Shown: positions 1 to 8,770 of the stretch, piece by piece
Numbering within the stretch: position 1 is the stretch's first letter
How the letters are laid out: each line of letters begins with the position of its first letter
DNA from: Clostridia bacterium
GTDB taxonomy: Bacteria > Bacillota > Clostridia > Saccharofermentanales > Saccharofermentanaceae
Length of the DNA: 39,238 nt
Assembly (NCBI GenBank): GCA_024403775.1
Contig: JAKSRE010000025.1
Span: 1-39,238 of the forward strand
Direction of reading: 5' to 3'
Made by a program: the position numbers and the translations under genes
The notes under the pieces: generated by a model
Database searches by the model: none
What the model was told of the DNA's origin: nothing
The model's input: only the letters and a program-made list of their open reading frames with translations

Positions 1-104
1 TAGTCTTTTCAAACAGCCTTTTCTTTAATTGTCCTTGACAATGGGACCAGTTTAATTACAAACCTGCTTAGAGACAGCCCCCCAAAAAAATTTTATCCTA
101 TATC

Positions 105-3100
105 TTACTTCTTGCTCTTTGGTGGCAAAGACTTCTTGTCGTCAAGGAAAACATTAAACTCCTCTGGCGTAATTGGCTTTGCAAACAGATAGCCCTGGAT
201 GATATGGCAGTTCATCTTATGGAGAAGATCTGCCTGCTCTCTGGTCTCGATTCCTTCAGCTATAACTGTGAGCTTTAATTCACGGGCAAGTCTGATAATT
301 GAACTTACGATGATATTTCCTCGCTTAATATATTCAGAAGAATTATCGTCATCGAACTCGAAGAAACGCATATCAATCTTAATCGTATCGATAGGGGCGG
401 TCTTAAGGTTATTAAAAGAAGAATAACCTGAACCAAAATCATCCATCTCTACGATGTAGCCGTTCTTACGAAGTTCTCTGATGATATTAGTAATATAATC
501 CGCATTTGTTGTATATGCTGACTCAGTAATCTCAAGGAAGAAATATTTATGAGGAATCTCATATCGGTCAGTGAGCTCATTTAAGTGCTTTACGACATTA
601 ATCTCAGTAAAATCGCAGCGCGAGATATTGATTGAGAGCGGAACAACAGGTTTACCACTCTTAATTCTCTCGTTTAAGAAGATGCATGCCTTCTCCCAGA
701 TGAGCATATCGAGCTTGGTGATAAGATTTGTTTTCTCAAGGATCGGAACGAATTCGCCTGGAGATACATAACCTAATTCTGAGTCCGTCCAGCGAACGAG
801 ACATTCACCACCACAGGTTCTTTTATTTACAAGGCTGTATTGTGGCTGGATGAGCATTGTGAAGTCATCAGGTGTCTCAGCCAAAGCCTTTCGAAGTCTT
901 AAGAGAATTGTCTGCTCACGATAATAGGATTCATACATTGACTCCTTATACCAGATGAAATGCTCATTTTGTGTGCGCTTGATATAAGTTGATGCGAGCT
1001 GGGCTCTGTCGCACATGATTGTAATGTCGTCCTCTTTATTTTTGATCTTATACGCAGCCATATGGAAAATAAAATAGTAATCCTCTGTAAGTGAATCGAG
1101 AAGATTTGTTATATATTCGAGCATCTCGTCAGGATTAAATTTACTTTCCTCCATGCAGATTACAAAAACATCCCCGCCGATATTTCCAACGACGGAAGTA
1201 TCAGTAGTATAAACTTTCATCGCATTACCGATGGAAGCGAGAATCTCATCTCCGGCACTCATGCCAAAGATGTCATTAAACAATTTAAAGCCGTCGATAT
1301 CCCAGCGGATAATAACAAAATCCTTATCAGGGTTGCTGTTAAGAAGGTTTCTGGTACGAGAATAGAAACCTCGACGGTTATAAAGACCAGTAATGGAATT
1401 AATCTCAAGATCTACCTGAGAAGAATAGTTGGACATGATTCCATAAATTACCGCATGGCCATCGTCAAGATAAGAGAACTGAATGAGCTTGTGCTGAGAC
1501 TCAACATCTGTAGAGAAAATATCGACAGGGATTGAGTAGAACGGTGAATGCTCAAGTTCTTTGGTAATAGTTTCTATACTCATGGCATTTATAAGATTAT
1601 GTCTGTCTTCATCCATGAGATGCTGTTCAGCATAATATCTAACGCCCGCCTCATAAGAATGAGCGACATTAATATCCTCATTAGCATTATAGGTCTTGAT
1701 GAGACGGATAGTTCTATTCTCAACACCAATAAGCGCGATACTGTCTATGTTTTTATTCATAGTCTTGTCAGAAATAATCGCCAGATGGTGGTCAATATTT
1801 ACATTTATTAACTTTAATACTGCCTCAACGTCACGGGTCATAGGATTGATTACAGTATTGATATAGAGCTTGTGAAATTCAGAAGTAAGGACAATGGATT
1901 TTTCTGAAGCTAATTTACTTCGTCTGTTACCCAGATTATGCATTATCATTCTAAATGCATCTTCATAGACAAAATCGCCACGCTGTGCTGCAAGAATAAG
2001 ATATTTGCGGTCAACAGTCTCTGACAGTTCCTTACGAAAATCAGGAGATTCCTTTGAAGATGAGACAATGAATCTGAACAAATCATCAACACTGTCAAAA
2101 TCCTCTTTTCTTGAGAAGGCATTAACACCAATATTATGCTTAACTACTTTATTCTGTGTAAGATTTAAGTAGTAGGACACATTATCGTCATTTATATCCT
2201 CTTCATAGATTGCATTCAAATCATTGTAACGCTTATTAAGAATTGGGTTGCCGATTGGCTCTTTTCCACTATTTGAAGTGAGACTGTCATTATAGAAAAA
2301 ATAAGCAGGGCCGCCAATCTTCTTTGCCTCATACAAAGCTCGGTCAGCCTTTATATAGATGTCATCCATGTTCTCAGTGATGTCGCTGAAAATATAAAGT
2401 CCCATACTTATAGATACAGTAAGTTCCCGTTTATTTTCTATCAAGGTATACTGAGCTCTTTTAAGAAGACCATCTATTGCTTTTTTTAATCGCTCTATAT
2501 CTCCGATATTCTTTACAAACACGATAAACTCATCACCACCAAGGCGGCCGTAAATCGTGATAGCTGTTGGAAGAGTCTTAAGCTCTTCTGCAATTTTAAT
2601 GATTACATCGTCGCCCGTCTTGTGGCCAAAGTAGTCATTTATGTGCTTGAATTTATTTACATCAATAATGCAAAGGGCATGCTGCTTATCCTTAGCAGCT
2701 TCTTCGCTTGCGAGATAGTCAGTGATGTGCTGGAATGACGCAGAGTGATTGTATATTCCTGTCATGGAATCGAGTTCAATCTTCTGTGCAAGAAGGGCCT
2801 TCTCTTCAATATCTTTTGTTACATCCGTACCGAAAAGGAAAACGCACAGATGTCTCGTGTATGGATTAATCGTGAAAAAGAATTCCTGGCATATAGTGAT
2901 TACACCTTCATTAGTGATATCAAGTGGTATGATTATTTTCTTGGCAGGTATTCCTGATCCGCTATATTCGACGAGCTTATCGTAAGAGAAATTTTCTCTA
3001 TAGAGTTCTCTTGACTTCTCATCAGGAATCATCTTAATCATGAAGTCATTAAATTCATCGTATGGACGATGGGTAAGAATATTTGTTGGTTTGCCCTTTT

Positions 3101-3572
3101 TCTCTCTTGAACGAATTCTTAATACAACGAGTTCTCTTGTTGTTAAATCTATAAGTGAGAAAGCAATAACGTCATCATTCAATTCTGAGAAATACTTAAG
3201 TCTTGAATTAAAGCGATTAATCTCATCCTGACTTGAAGATGTAGAGACGCAGGTACCAATAATATATTTTTTATCATCCTGGCAGAATGTGGTCTTGCTG
3301 ACATGAAGATCCATAACCCTTTCTGTATCACTTATTTTATAAGCTGGGATAACATAATGACTTATACCTGAATCCAGGCATCTCATATCTGAATCAGCAG
3401 AGGCTTCTATGACGGATTCGTTAAATACGTCTTCTGTTTTTTTGCCAATAATATCGTCTCTGCTGTCAATTTTAAACATCGCAAGAAAACCGTCAGTGAC
3501 GGATACAAATTCAGACTTATCATTTTTTACAAAAGTTGAACCCTTTGAAGAATTTATAAGATGATTTTGCAT
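105..3572 (-). CDS. GGDEF-GGDEF-EAL cyclic-di-GMP signalling protein
   Basis: Large c-di-GMP turnover protein of 1155 residues. I chose the ATG at 3572 because a GAGGGGT ribosome site lies at 3577-3583; a longer frame to 3629 would contain the likely -10 box. A PAS-like sensor region (about 15-120) comes first. Then a GGDEF domain with intact GGDEF at 345-349 and no upstream RxxD inhibitory site. A middle region of about 300 residues without a clear family follows. A second GGDEF-like domain reads GGDVF (799-803), so its cyclase activity is probably lost. The EAL domain starts at ECLVRW (923) and keeps NIS, EITE, DDFGSGYSS, IKID, EGIE and QGYLF, so phosphodiesterase activity is plausible. No membrane segment is seen, so it is probably cytoplasmic. 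Net activity (synthesis or breakdown) cannot be told from sequence. It is monocistronic and divergent from carD. Confidence 0.93.
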   Translation of the reverse strand: MQNHLINSSKGSTFVKNDKSEFVSVTDGFLAMFKIDSRDDIIGKKTEDVFNESVIEASADSDMRCLDSGISHYVIPAYKISDTERVMDLHVSKTTFCQDDKKYIIGTCVSTSSSQDEINRFNSRLKYFSELNDDVIAFSLIDLTTRELVVLRIRSREKKGKPTNILTHRPYDEFNDFMIKMIPDEKSRELYRENFSYDKLVEYSGSGIPAKKIIIPLDITNEGVITICQEFFFTINPYTRHLCVFLFGTDVTKDIEEKALLAQKIELDSMTGIYNHSASFQHITDYLASEEAAKDKQHALCIIDVNKFKHINDYFGHKTGDDVIIKIAEELKTLPTAITIYGRLGGDEFIVFVKNIGDIERLKKAIDGLLKRAQYTLIENKRELTVSISMGLYIFSDITENMDDIYIKADRALYEAKKIGGPAYFFYNDSLTSNSGKEPIGNPILNKRYNDLNAIYEEDINDDNVSYYLNLTQNKVVKHNIGVNAFSRKEDFDSVDDLFRFIVSSSKESPDFRKELSETVDRKYLILAAQRGDFVYEDAFRMIMHNLGNRRSKLASEKSIVLTSEFHKLYINTVINPMTRDVEAVLKLINVNIDHHLAIISDKTMNKNIDSIALIGVENRTIRLIKTYNANEDINVAHSYEAGVRYYAEQHLMDEDRHNLINAMSIETITKELEHSPFYSIPVDIFSTDVESQHKLIQFSYLDDGHAVIYGIMSNYSSQVDLEINSITGLYNRRGFYSRTRNLLNSNPDKDFVIIRWDIDGFKLFNDIFGMSAGDEILASIGNAMKVYTTDTSVVGNIGGDVFVICMEESKFNPDEMLEYITNLLDSLTEDYYFIFHMAAYKIKNKEDDITIMCDRAQLASTYIKRTQNEHFIWYKESMYESYYREQTILLRLRKALAETPDDFTMLIQPQYSLVNKRTCGGECLVRWTDSELGYVSPGEFVPILEKTNLITKLDMLIWEKACIFLNERIKSGKPVVPLSINISRCDFTEINVVKHLNELTDRYEIPHKYFFLEITESAYTTNADYITNIIRELRKNGYIVEMDDFGSGYSSFNNLKTAPIDTIKIDMRFFEFDDDNSSEYIKRGNIIVSSIIRLARELKLTVIAEGIETREQADLLHKMNCHIIQGYLFAKPITPEEFNVFLDDKKSLPPKSKK

Positions 3573-3596
3573 AGTGACCCCTCGATGCTTTCTACT

Positions 3597-3602
3597 ATTA
3601 TA
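3597..3602 (-). promoter_or_regulatory. Candidate -10 box for the GGDEF/EAL gene
   Basis: Read on the minus strand this is TATAAT, about 25 bases before the chosen start codon. No convincing -35 box is seen 16-18 bases upstream. Its place supports the start at 3572. Confidence 0.35.
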
Positions 3603-3682
3603 ACTTATGCCTAAACATAAAAATAGCACTCTTCACAAACAATTTTTGGGAAAAATGACAACAAGCCTGTTATTCCTGAGGG

Positions 3683-3691
3683 TGCTATAAT
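3683..3691 (+). promoter_or_regulatory. Extended -10 promoter of carD
   Basis: TGCTATAAT fits the extended -10 consensus TGnTATAAT. It lies about 80 bases before the carD start. No good -35 box is visible, as is usual for extended -10 promoters. A small GGCC-TTAG-GGCC hairpin with five T lies downstream at 3712-3728 in the leader; it is too weak to call an attenuator. Confidence 0.45.
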
Positions 3692-3770
3692 AAATTCGTA
3701 AATAATCCCCTGGCCTTAGGGCCTTTTTAATTATCTAAAAAATTCATTTCTATATATCAGAGGTTTTTCT

Positions 3771-4286
3771 ATGAAGTATACAATTGGTGATACTATTGTT
3801 TATGGCGGCAACGGAGTTTGCGAAGTATCAGGAATCGAGAACAAGAATTTGTTTGGTGATGGCGAAGAGCAGTACTATGTTTTGACACCACTTTTTATCA
3901 AGCAGGCATCTACACTTTACGTGCCAGTTAACAATGAGAAAATGACTTCAAAGATTAAGCCAGTAATCTCTCACAAGGAAGCTGATGAGCTCGTTAAGAA
4001 CATTCCTAACATTGAGATTGACTGGATTGAGGATAAGAATCTTCGTAAGAATACATTCTCACACCTCATTAATTTTGGTACACGTGAGGAGATTATCGGT
4101 ATCATTAATCTCATCATTAAGCACCGTGATGCATTGGTAAGTGAAGGAAAGCGTCTCAACATGATGGATGAGAAGCTTCTTAACGACGCTGAGCGTGTAA
4201 TGAATGGCGAGTTCGCTGTTGCTTTCGGAATTCTTCCTAATGAGGTTCCAGAATACATCCACACAGTTATTGCCAAGGGTGCATAA
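3771..4286 (+). CDS. CarD-family (CarD/CdnL/TRCF RID) transcription regulator
   Basis: Protein of 171 residues. The N-terminal part (about 1-65) is a CarD/TRCF RNA-polymerase interacting domain: it begins YTIGDTIVYGGNGVCEV, then has YYVLTPLF and TLYVPVNN, the usual beta-rich fold. The rest (about 70-165) is helical, as in the DNA-binding C-terminal domain of CarD/CdnL proteins, which bind the RNA polymerase beta subunit and affect open complex stability at promoters. Family assignment is firm. Target genes cannot be read here, so whether it acts globally (CdnL-like) or on a few genes is unknown. It is a single-gene unit with its own extended -10 promoter and a terminator 33 bases past the stop. 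Confidence 0.9.
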   Translation: MKYTIGDTIVYGGNGVCEVSGIENKNLFGDGEEQYYVLTPLFIKQASTLYVPVNNEKMTSKIKPVISHKEADELVKNIPNIEIDWIEDKNLRKNTFSHLINFGTREEIIGIINLIIKHRDALVSEGKRLNMMDEKLLNDAERVMNGEFAVAFGILPNEVPEYIHTVIAKGA

Positions 4287-4319
4287 TCTATCCCGATTAA
4301 AATTTATTGTATTTATAAG

Positions 4320-4355
4320 GCCTGGTAGGAATCGATAATTCTTATCAGGCTTTTT
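4320..4355 (+). terminator. Rho-independent terminator of carD
   Basis: Arms GCCTGGTAGGAAT and ATTCTTATCAGGC pair over 13 positions with two G-U wobbles, followed by TTTTT at 4351-4355. Confidence 0.85.
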
Positions 4356-4366
4356 GTCTGGGGTTT

Positions 4367-4694
4367 GTGGACTTTGGCATGAACTCCACAAAAAGTGGCT
4401 TAAAACTCCACAATCTTGTGGAGGGGCTTTGTGGACTTTGGCATGAACTCCACAAAAAACGGCTTAAAACTCCACAATCTTGTGGAGGGGCTTTGTGGAC
4501 TTTGGCATGAACTCCACAAAAAACGGCTTAAAACTCCACAATCTTGTGGAGGGGCTTTGTGGACTTTGGCATGAACTCCACAAAAACTGGCTTAAAACTC
4601 CACAATCTTGTGGAGGGGTTTTGTGGACTTTGGCGTGAACTCCACAAAAACTGGCTTAAAACTCCACAATCTTGTGGAGCCCCTTTGTGGACTT
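4367..4694. repeat. Tandem array, five 64-bp units with two hairpins each
   Basis: Units begin at 4367, 4431, 4495, 4559 and 4623 (GTGGACTTTGG), and an 8-base partial copy starts at 4687. Each unit has one loose hairpin (TTTGTGGA and TCCACAAA around a 13-base loop) and one tight hairpin (CTCCACAA, TC loop, TTGTGGAG). The two TCCACA sites are 22 bases apart. Copies differ only at a dinucleotide after the A-run (GT, AC, AC, CT, CT) and one A/G change in copy 5. Neighbours share variants, which points to recent duplication. The array lies between the converging terminators of carD and the deo gene. The period of 64 is not a multiple of 3, and I see no gene in it. Nothing else is recognised from 4695 to 4845. 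Confidence 0.95.
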
Positions 4695-4845
4695 CAGTCT
4701 GCCAGCCGTTCCCGTTCTATATCTCATTCACTGCAGAGTGGATAAATTGGCCATTTAAATTAAATGGCTCCAACAAATGCTGCCTCAACGCAACGATTAG
4801 AACATTTGCCACTGACATCATCCCCTCACATTTCTAATCTTCTAC

Positions 4846-4888
4846 TAAAAAGCCTCATCGTCCAATCCTAAGATTAGGCAACGAGGCT
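4846..4888 (-). terminator. Terminator of the deoB-deoC fusion gene
   Basis: On the minus strand, AGCCTCGTTG pairs with CGATGAGGCT (two wobbles). It encloses a small inner hairpin CCTAA-TC-TTAGG, and a run of T follows. Confidence 0.8.
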
Positions 4889-4923
4889 AATTAGTTATAA
4901 AGTTTTCCAGTTAATCATTCAAC

Positions 4924-6771
4924 TTAATATTTAATACCTGAGGCACCGATTCGTGAAGCACCAGCAGCAATCATTGCTTTGGCTGTAGAGATATCACGAA
5001 TTCCTCCAGCTGCCTTAACTTTCACATCAGGGCCGATATTTTTACTCATGAGTGCGACGTTTTCAACAGTCGCGCCTTCTGAACCAAAACCAGTACTTGT
5101 CTTAATAAAATCAGCATTAGCAGATGTTACAATCTCAGACATTTTAATAATCTCTGATTCTGTGAGAGAACAGGTCTCGATGATTACCTTTAATATAGCT
5201 CCATACTTATGGCAGAGGTCAGATAGAAGAGCAATCTCTTTTTCTAAGTCATCCCATCGCTCATCTTTTACATAATTAAGATTTATAACCATATCAATCT
5301 CGGAGGCACCGTTATTTATTGCTTCCTCAGCCTCATAAAGCTTGCAGGCTGTGGTGTTGTAGCCATTAGGGAATCCAATAACTGTGCAGATATTGAGGCG
5401 GCCATTAGCATATTTATAGGCATCTCGAACATTACATGGCTGGATGCAGACAGAAGCGCAGTTTTGTGCGATGGCTGAATCGATGAGAGTGTAGATGTCA
5501 GATAGTTTTGCAGTTGTCTTAAGATTAGTCAGATCGACATAGGACATGATATTGTTCTCGTCGAGGACATGTGAGTTTGCTGCTGGAATAAACTCGCGAG
5601 CAGAAGAAACATCAGATAAGAGAAGCGCATTATAAACGAGAGTTGAGATGTAGTTGAAGCCCATTATTGAACCGAGATTCTTTGGAGAATTGTGGCCTTC
5701 ACCGTAAACCATGAGCGGAACGCACTCTCTTGAGTGGTCGGTTGATGCGGTGGATGGGTCGCAGCCATGATCTGCGGTTATGATAAAAAGGTCGTCTTCA
5801 TTAAGTTTGTCGATTATGGTTGAGAGGGCACCATCAAATTCGTCGATAGCGGCGCGATAGCCAGGAATGTCGTTGCGGTGGCCATATTTCATATCAAAAT
5901 CAACGAGATTAACAAAGCAGAGGCCATTAAAATCAGTATCCATAATATTAAGGAGGGTATTAATTCCATCCTGGTTGTCGTGTGTTCTGTAGCTCTCAGT
6001 AATTCCCTTATTTGCGAAAATATCAACTATCTTGCCCACAGATATTACGTCGTAGCCCTTGGATTTCAGGTTATCAAGCAATGTGTCGCATGGTGGAACA
6101 AGTGAGAAGTCGTGGCGGCGGTCAGTTCTTGTATAGTTTCCGCTTGTGCCTGTGAAAGGTCTCGCAATTATTCGGCCAACGCCGTGTAAGCCTGACATGA
6201 TGTCGCGTGCCTTGGAGCAGTATTCATATAAAGTCTCAACAGGTACAACATCTTCATGTGCTGCAATCTGAAGCACACTGTCAGCAGAAGTATAAACGAT
6301 GAGGGCGCCAGTTTTACAGTGCTCGTCACCATAGTCTTTTATAACTTCAGTGCCACTATAAGGTTTATTACAGATAATCTCACGGCCTGTTGCCTCGGAA
6401 AGCTTATCAAGAATCTCCTGTGGGAAGCCTTCTGGGTATGTAGGAAGTGGCTCTGGTGAGATTACACCTGAGATCTCCCAGTGACCAATTGTTGTGTCTT
6501 TGCCGTTAGATAATTCATAAAGTCTTCCATATGAACCGATAGGGGATGGAAGTGTATCGTTTGTCTGTGAAGAGATATAGTCAAGGATTCTCTGGTCCTT
6601 ATGACCTGATATATCAAATAATCCCATCTTGGAGAGATTACTAAGTGGGGCATTTGAATGAGACAGAACTGCTGCCAGAGTATTACTGCCAGAATCATTC
6701 CATTTTGAAGCATCTGGTGCTTCACCAATTCCAAAACTATCCAATACAATAACAAAAACACGCTGTGCCAT
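4924..6771 (-). CDS. Phosphopentomutase - deoxyribose-phosphate aldolase fusion (DeoB-DeoC)
   Basis: One frame of 615 residues joins two enzymes of deoxyribonucleoside breakdown. Residues 1-395 are a full phosphopentomutase: VIVLDSFGIGEAPD at 8-20, KDTTIGHWE at 91-99 with the phosphorylated Thr, DFDMKYGHRND at 291-301, TADHGCDPS at 332-340 and STDHSRE at 343-349. Residues 405-615 are a full DERA aldolase: Asp493 in EIDMVINL, the Schiff-base Lys557 in FIKTSTGF and Lys586 in VKAAGGIR. The mutase makes deoxyribose-5-phosphate and the aldolase splits it to glyceraldehyde-3-phosphate and acetaldehyde. DeoB and DeoC are normally separate proteins. All key residues are present, so both halves should work. 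The start has AGGAGGT at 6778-6784. No nucleoside phosphorylase or transporter lies next to it. Confidence 0.95.
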   Translation of the reverse strand: MAQRVFVIVLDSFGIGEAPDASKWNDSGSNTLAAVLSHSNAPLSNLSKMGLFDISGHKDQRILDYISSQTNDTLPSPIGSYGRLYELSNGKDTTIGHWEISGVISPEPLPTYPEGFPQEILDKLSEATGREIICNKPYSGTEVIKDYGDEHCKTGALIVYTSADSVLQIAAHEDVVPVETLYEYCSKARDIMSGLHGVGRIIARPFTGTSGNYTRTDRRHDFSLVPPCDTLLDNLKSKGYDVISVGKIVDIFANKGITESYRTHDNQDGINTLLNIMDTDFNGLCFVNLVDFDMKYGHRNDIPGYRAAIDEFDGALSTIIDKLNEDDLFIITADHGCDPSTASTDHSRECVPLMVYGEGHNSPKNLGSIMGFNYISTLVYNALLLSDVSSAREFIPAANSHVLDENNIMSYVDLTNLKTTAKLSDIYTLIDSAIAQNCASVCIQPCNVRDAYKYANGRLNICTVIGFPNGYNTTACKLYEAEEAINNGASEIDMVINLNYVKDERWDDLEKEIALLSDLCHKYGAILKVIIETCSLTESEIIKMSEIVTSANADFIKTSTGFGSEGATVENVALMSKNIGPDVKVKAAGGIRDISTAKAMIAAGASRIGASGIKY

Positions 6772-6795
6772 ACGAATACCTCCTAATTTGACACA

Positions 6796-6809
6796 TATAT
6801 TATAATATA
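6796..6809. promoter_or_regulatory. AT-rich palindrome in the deo / metal transporter intergenic region
   Basis: TATATTATAATATA is a perfect 14-base palindrome. It is flanked by ACACA and ATGTG in the 92-base divergent gap. It contains TATAAT-like boxes on both strands, and TTGACA lies just left at 6788-6793, but no pair has correct spacing. It could be a shared promoter or operator; pure A/T content makes chance likely. Confidence 0.28.
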
Positions 6810-6863
6810 ATGTGCTTAAGAAACTTATCCCAAAACCGAAAGTGAAACCGAAGAGATATTAAA

Positions 6864-7883
6864 ATGTCACGTAAAACAAATATAAAACTTAAAAATGTGT
6901 TGAGTGCTTTTCTGGCAGTAGCTTTGGTACTGAGTTGCCTTACAGGCTGCAGCGGTTTTACAAGACGTCCAAATTCTTTTAAAACAGATAAACTTCATGT
7001 AGTTTGCACAGTTTATACTGCTTTCGACTTTACAAAAAACCTTCTTAAAGAAGATGCAGAGATTGTCCTTCTGATGTCACCAGGCACGGATGTTCATGGT
7101 TTTGAACCATCAACAGATGATATGAGACTTCTTGAAGGCGCGGATATTATTGTATCAAGCGGCGCTGGTCTTGAGACCTGGCTTAATGATCTTCTTAATT
7201 CTATTGATAATAAAGACATTTATAGAATCGACTTATCTTCAAAAGTAGAACTTCTTACTATGGGAGAGACTGTAAAAGAGCTTGGTGAAGATGAGGAGCA
7301 CGAACATGAAGAACATCATGACCACCATGGCCATGAGCATAATGCAAATGACATTGATCCACATATCTGGATGTCACCAGTTAATGCGATTAATGAGGTA
7401 ACAGGTCTTTATGAGAGTCTTAGTTCTTACTACCAGAAGACTGGCGTTACCGAAGAGCAAAGTGAGCGACTTACATCAAACTATAATTTCTATATTGAGA
7501 AGCTTAACCTTCTTAAAGAAGATTATAGTAATTTCTTTAATGAGTTGACCGAGGGAGAACTTGTGGTCTCACATGAGGCCTTTGGATATCTGTGTCATAG
7601 CTATGGACTTACGCAGATAGCTATAGACGGACTTACAAGTGGAGAATCTGATGCAAAAACCTTGAGGTATGTGATAGATTATATTCGTGAATATAATATC
7701 AAGTGTATTTTCTATGAGGATTTAATTAATCCTGATACTGCACGAGTTATCTCGGAGGAAACAGGATGCGAATTAGTTGCACTTAAGGCATTAGGCTCTA
7801 TATCGCAGGATGATATTGATAATGGAATGGATTATATTAATGCCATGAGATACAATCTCGAGGCTTTGAGGGTGCTTAAATGA
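6864..7883 (+). CDS. Zn/Mn ABC transporter substrate-binding lipoprotein
   Basis: Cluster A-I metal-binding protein of 339 residues, the extracellular part of an ABC importer. The N-terminus has a lipoprotein signal with lipobox LTGC (Cys29). Likely metal ligands are His78 (TDVHGFEPS), His167 (DPHIWMSP), His237 (VSHEAFGY) and an acidic residue in FYEDLINPD near 285. A His/Glu-rich loop at 143-159 (for example HEHEEHHDHHGHEH) is typical of zinc rather than manganese binders such as ZnuA/AdcA. Its stop codon overlaps the ATPase start by four bases (ATGA), so the two are translationally coupled. Zinc is the most likely substrate; manganese is not excluded. The ribosome site (GAAGAGA) is weak. 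Confidence 0.92.
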   Translation: MSRKTNIKLKNVLSAFLAVALVLSCLTGCSGFTRRPNSFKTDKLHVVCTVYTAFDFTKNLLKEDAEIVLLMSPGTDVHGFEPSTDDMRLLEGADIIVSSGAGLETWLNDLLNSIDNKDIYRIDLSSKVELLTMGETVKELGEDEEHEHEEHHDHHGHEHNANDIDPHIWMSPVNAINEVTGLYESLSSYYQKTGVTEEQSERLTSNYNFYIEKLNLLKEDYSNFFNELTEGELVVSHEAFGYLCHSYGLTQIAIDGLTSGESDAKTLRYVIDYIREYNIKCIFYEDLINPDTARVISEETGCELVALKALGSISQDDIDNGMDYINAMRYNLEALRVLK

Positions 7884-8770
7884 ATGTTGTAGAAGTAAAA
7901 GGCCTTACATTTGGATATGAAGATGGATTACTCTTTGAGGATGTAAGTTTTGATGTAAATAGTGGAGATTTTGCCGCTATCGTTGGTGATAACGGTGTAG
8001 GTAAATCTACCATGATTAAGCTTCTTCTTGGCTTAATTAAACCAAATAAGGGTACAGTTAAGATCCTTGATAAGGATGTTACTTCCATGAAGGATTTTAC
8101 TTCAGTTGGTTATGTGCCACAAAATTCTGGTGCACTCGCTTCTAATTTCCCTGCTTCAGTAGAGGAGATTATTAGATATTCAATCTGTAATAAAAAGCTA
8201 AGTAAAAGTGAGCGTGAAGCTCTTATAAATGAGGCACTTGATACAGTATCACTTACAAGTTCAAGACATAAACTTATAAGAGAATTATCTGGTGGTCAGC
8301 AGCAGCGTGTTATGCTGGCGCGAGTTTTGATTAACAAGCCAAGTATTCTTATTCTCGATGAGCCAACAGTTGGAATTGATGGTGAATCAGTAGACAGACT
8401 TCTTGAGATTTTGCATACGCTTAATATTGACAGGAAGGTAACAATTCTTATGGTTACACATGACCTTAAGAGTGTATCTTCTTATATAAATAAAGTTCTC
8501 TGCATCTCAGATCATTCACTTGCAGAGGAGAGTGCTTCAACAAGTGCGACTATTGTTCATGCACATTCTCATAAGCACAGTAATACTCATCCAGATCACA
8601 TCCACTGTGCTGCATGTGATCCAACTGACTGTAAGGATGAGCATTGCCACAACCACTGCCATAATCATGAGCATAACCATGAGCACCATAATCACGGTCA
8701 TCACGAGCATGACCACGAACATGGCCACGGCAAAGATAATACTTGTGAGGGAGGTGCTTCAAATGAGTGA
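7880..8770 (+). CDS. Zn/Mn ABC transporter ATP-binding protein with His-rich tail
   Basis: Cytoplasmic ATPase of 296 residues that powers the metal importer. It has Walker A GDNGVGKS (36-43), Q-loop Gln81, signature LSGGQ (136-140), Walker B ILILDEP and H-loop His194. The ABC domain ends near 215. A tail at 227-284 then carries about 23 His and five Cys, with runs such as HNHEHNHEHHNHGHHEHDH. Such stretches are common in metal binding proteins and some permeases, but unusual on the ATPase. The tail could buffer incoming zinc or sense it and inhibit transport; this is inference. The gene overlaps the binding protein gene by 4 bases and the permease gene by 8. Confidence 0.93.
   Translation: MNVVEVKGLTFGYEDGLLFEDVSFDVNSGDFAAIVGDNGVGKSTMIKLLLGLIKPNKGTVKILDKDVTSMKDFTSVGYVPQNSGALASNFPASVEEIIRYSICNKKLSKSEREALINEALDTVSLTSSRHKLIRELSGGQQQRVMLARVLINKPSILILDEPTVGIDGESVDRLLEILHTLNIDRKVTILMVTHDLKSVSSYINKVLCISDHSLAEESASTSATIVHAHSHKHSNTHPDHIHCAACDPTDCKDEHCHNHCHNHEHNHEHHNHGHHEHDHEHGHGKDNTCEGGASNE

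Noticed and set aside
1..104. Terminator for the GGDEF/EAL gene
   Set aside because: Only a six-base hairpin (ATTGTC / GACAAT) without a T-run on the minus strand is visible, plus a C/A homopolymer near 79-92.
3710..3728. Attenuator in the carD leader
   Set aside because: GGCC-TTAG-GGCC plus T-run is present, but a four-base stem is too weak to claim.
4367..4694. CRISPR array
   Set aside because: The whole 64-base unit is repeated; there are no variable spacers between constant repeats and no cas genes in the window. The same holds for the arrays at 12771 and 39056.
4544..4837. Protein of 97 residues with internal repeats
   Set aside because: The frame only exists because it runs through the 64-bp repeats and flank; the period breaks the frame, there is no ribosome site, and it lies between two terminators.
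8520..8762. N-terminal extension of the metal permease
   Set aside because: This part only reads the His-rich tail of the ATPase in another frame; the permease has its own ribosome site and a normal start at 8763.
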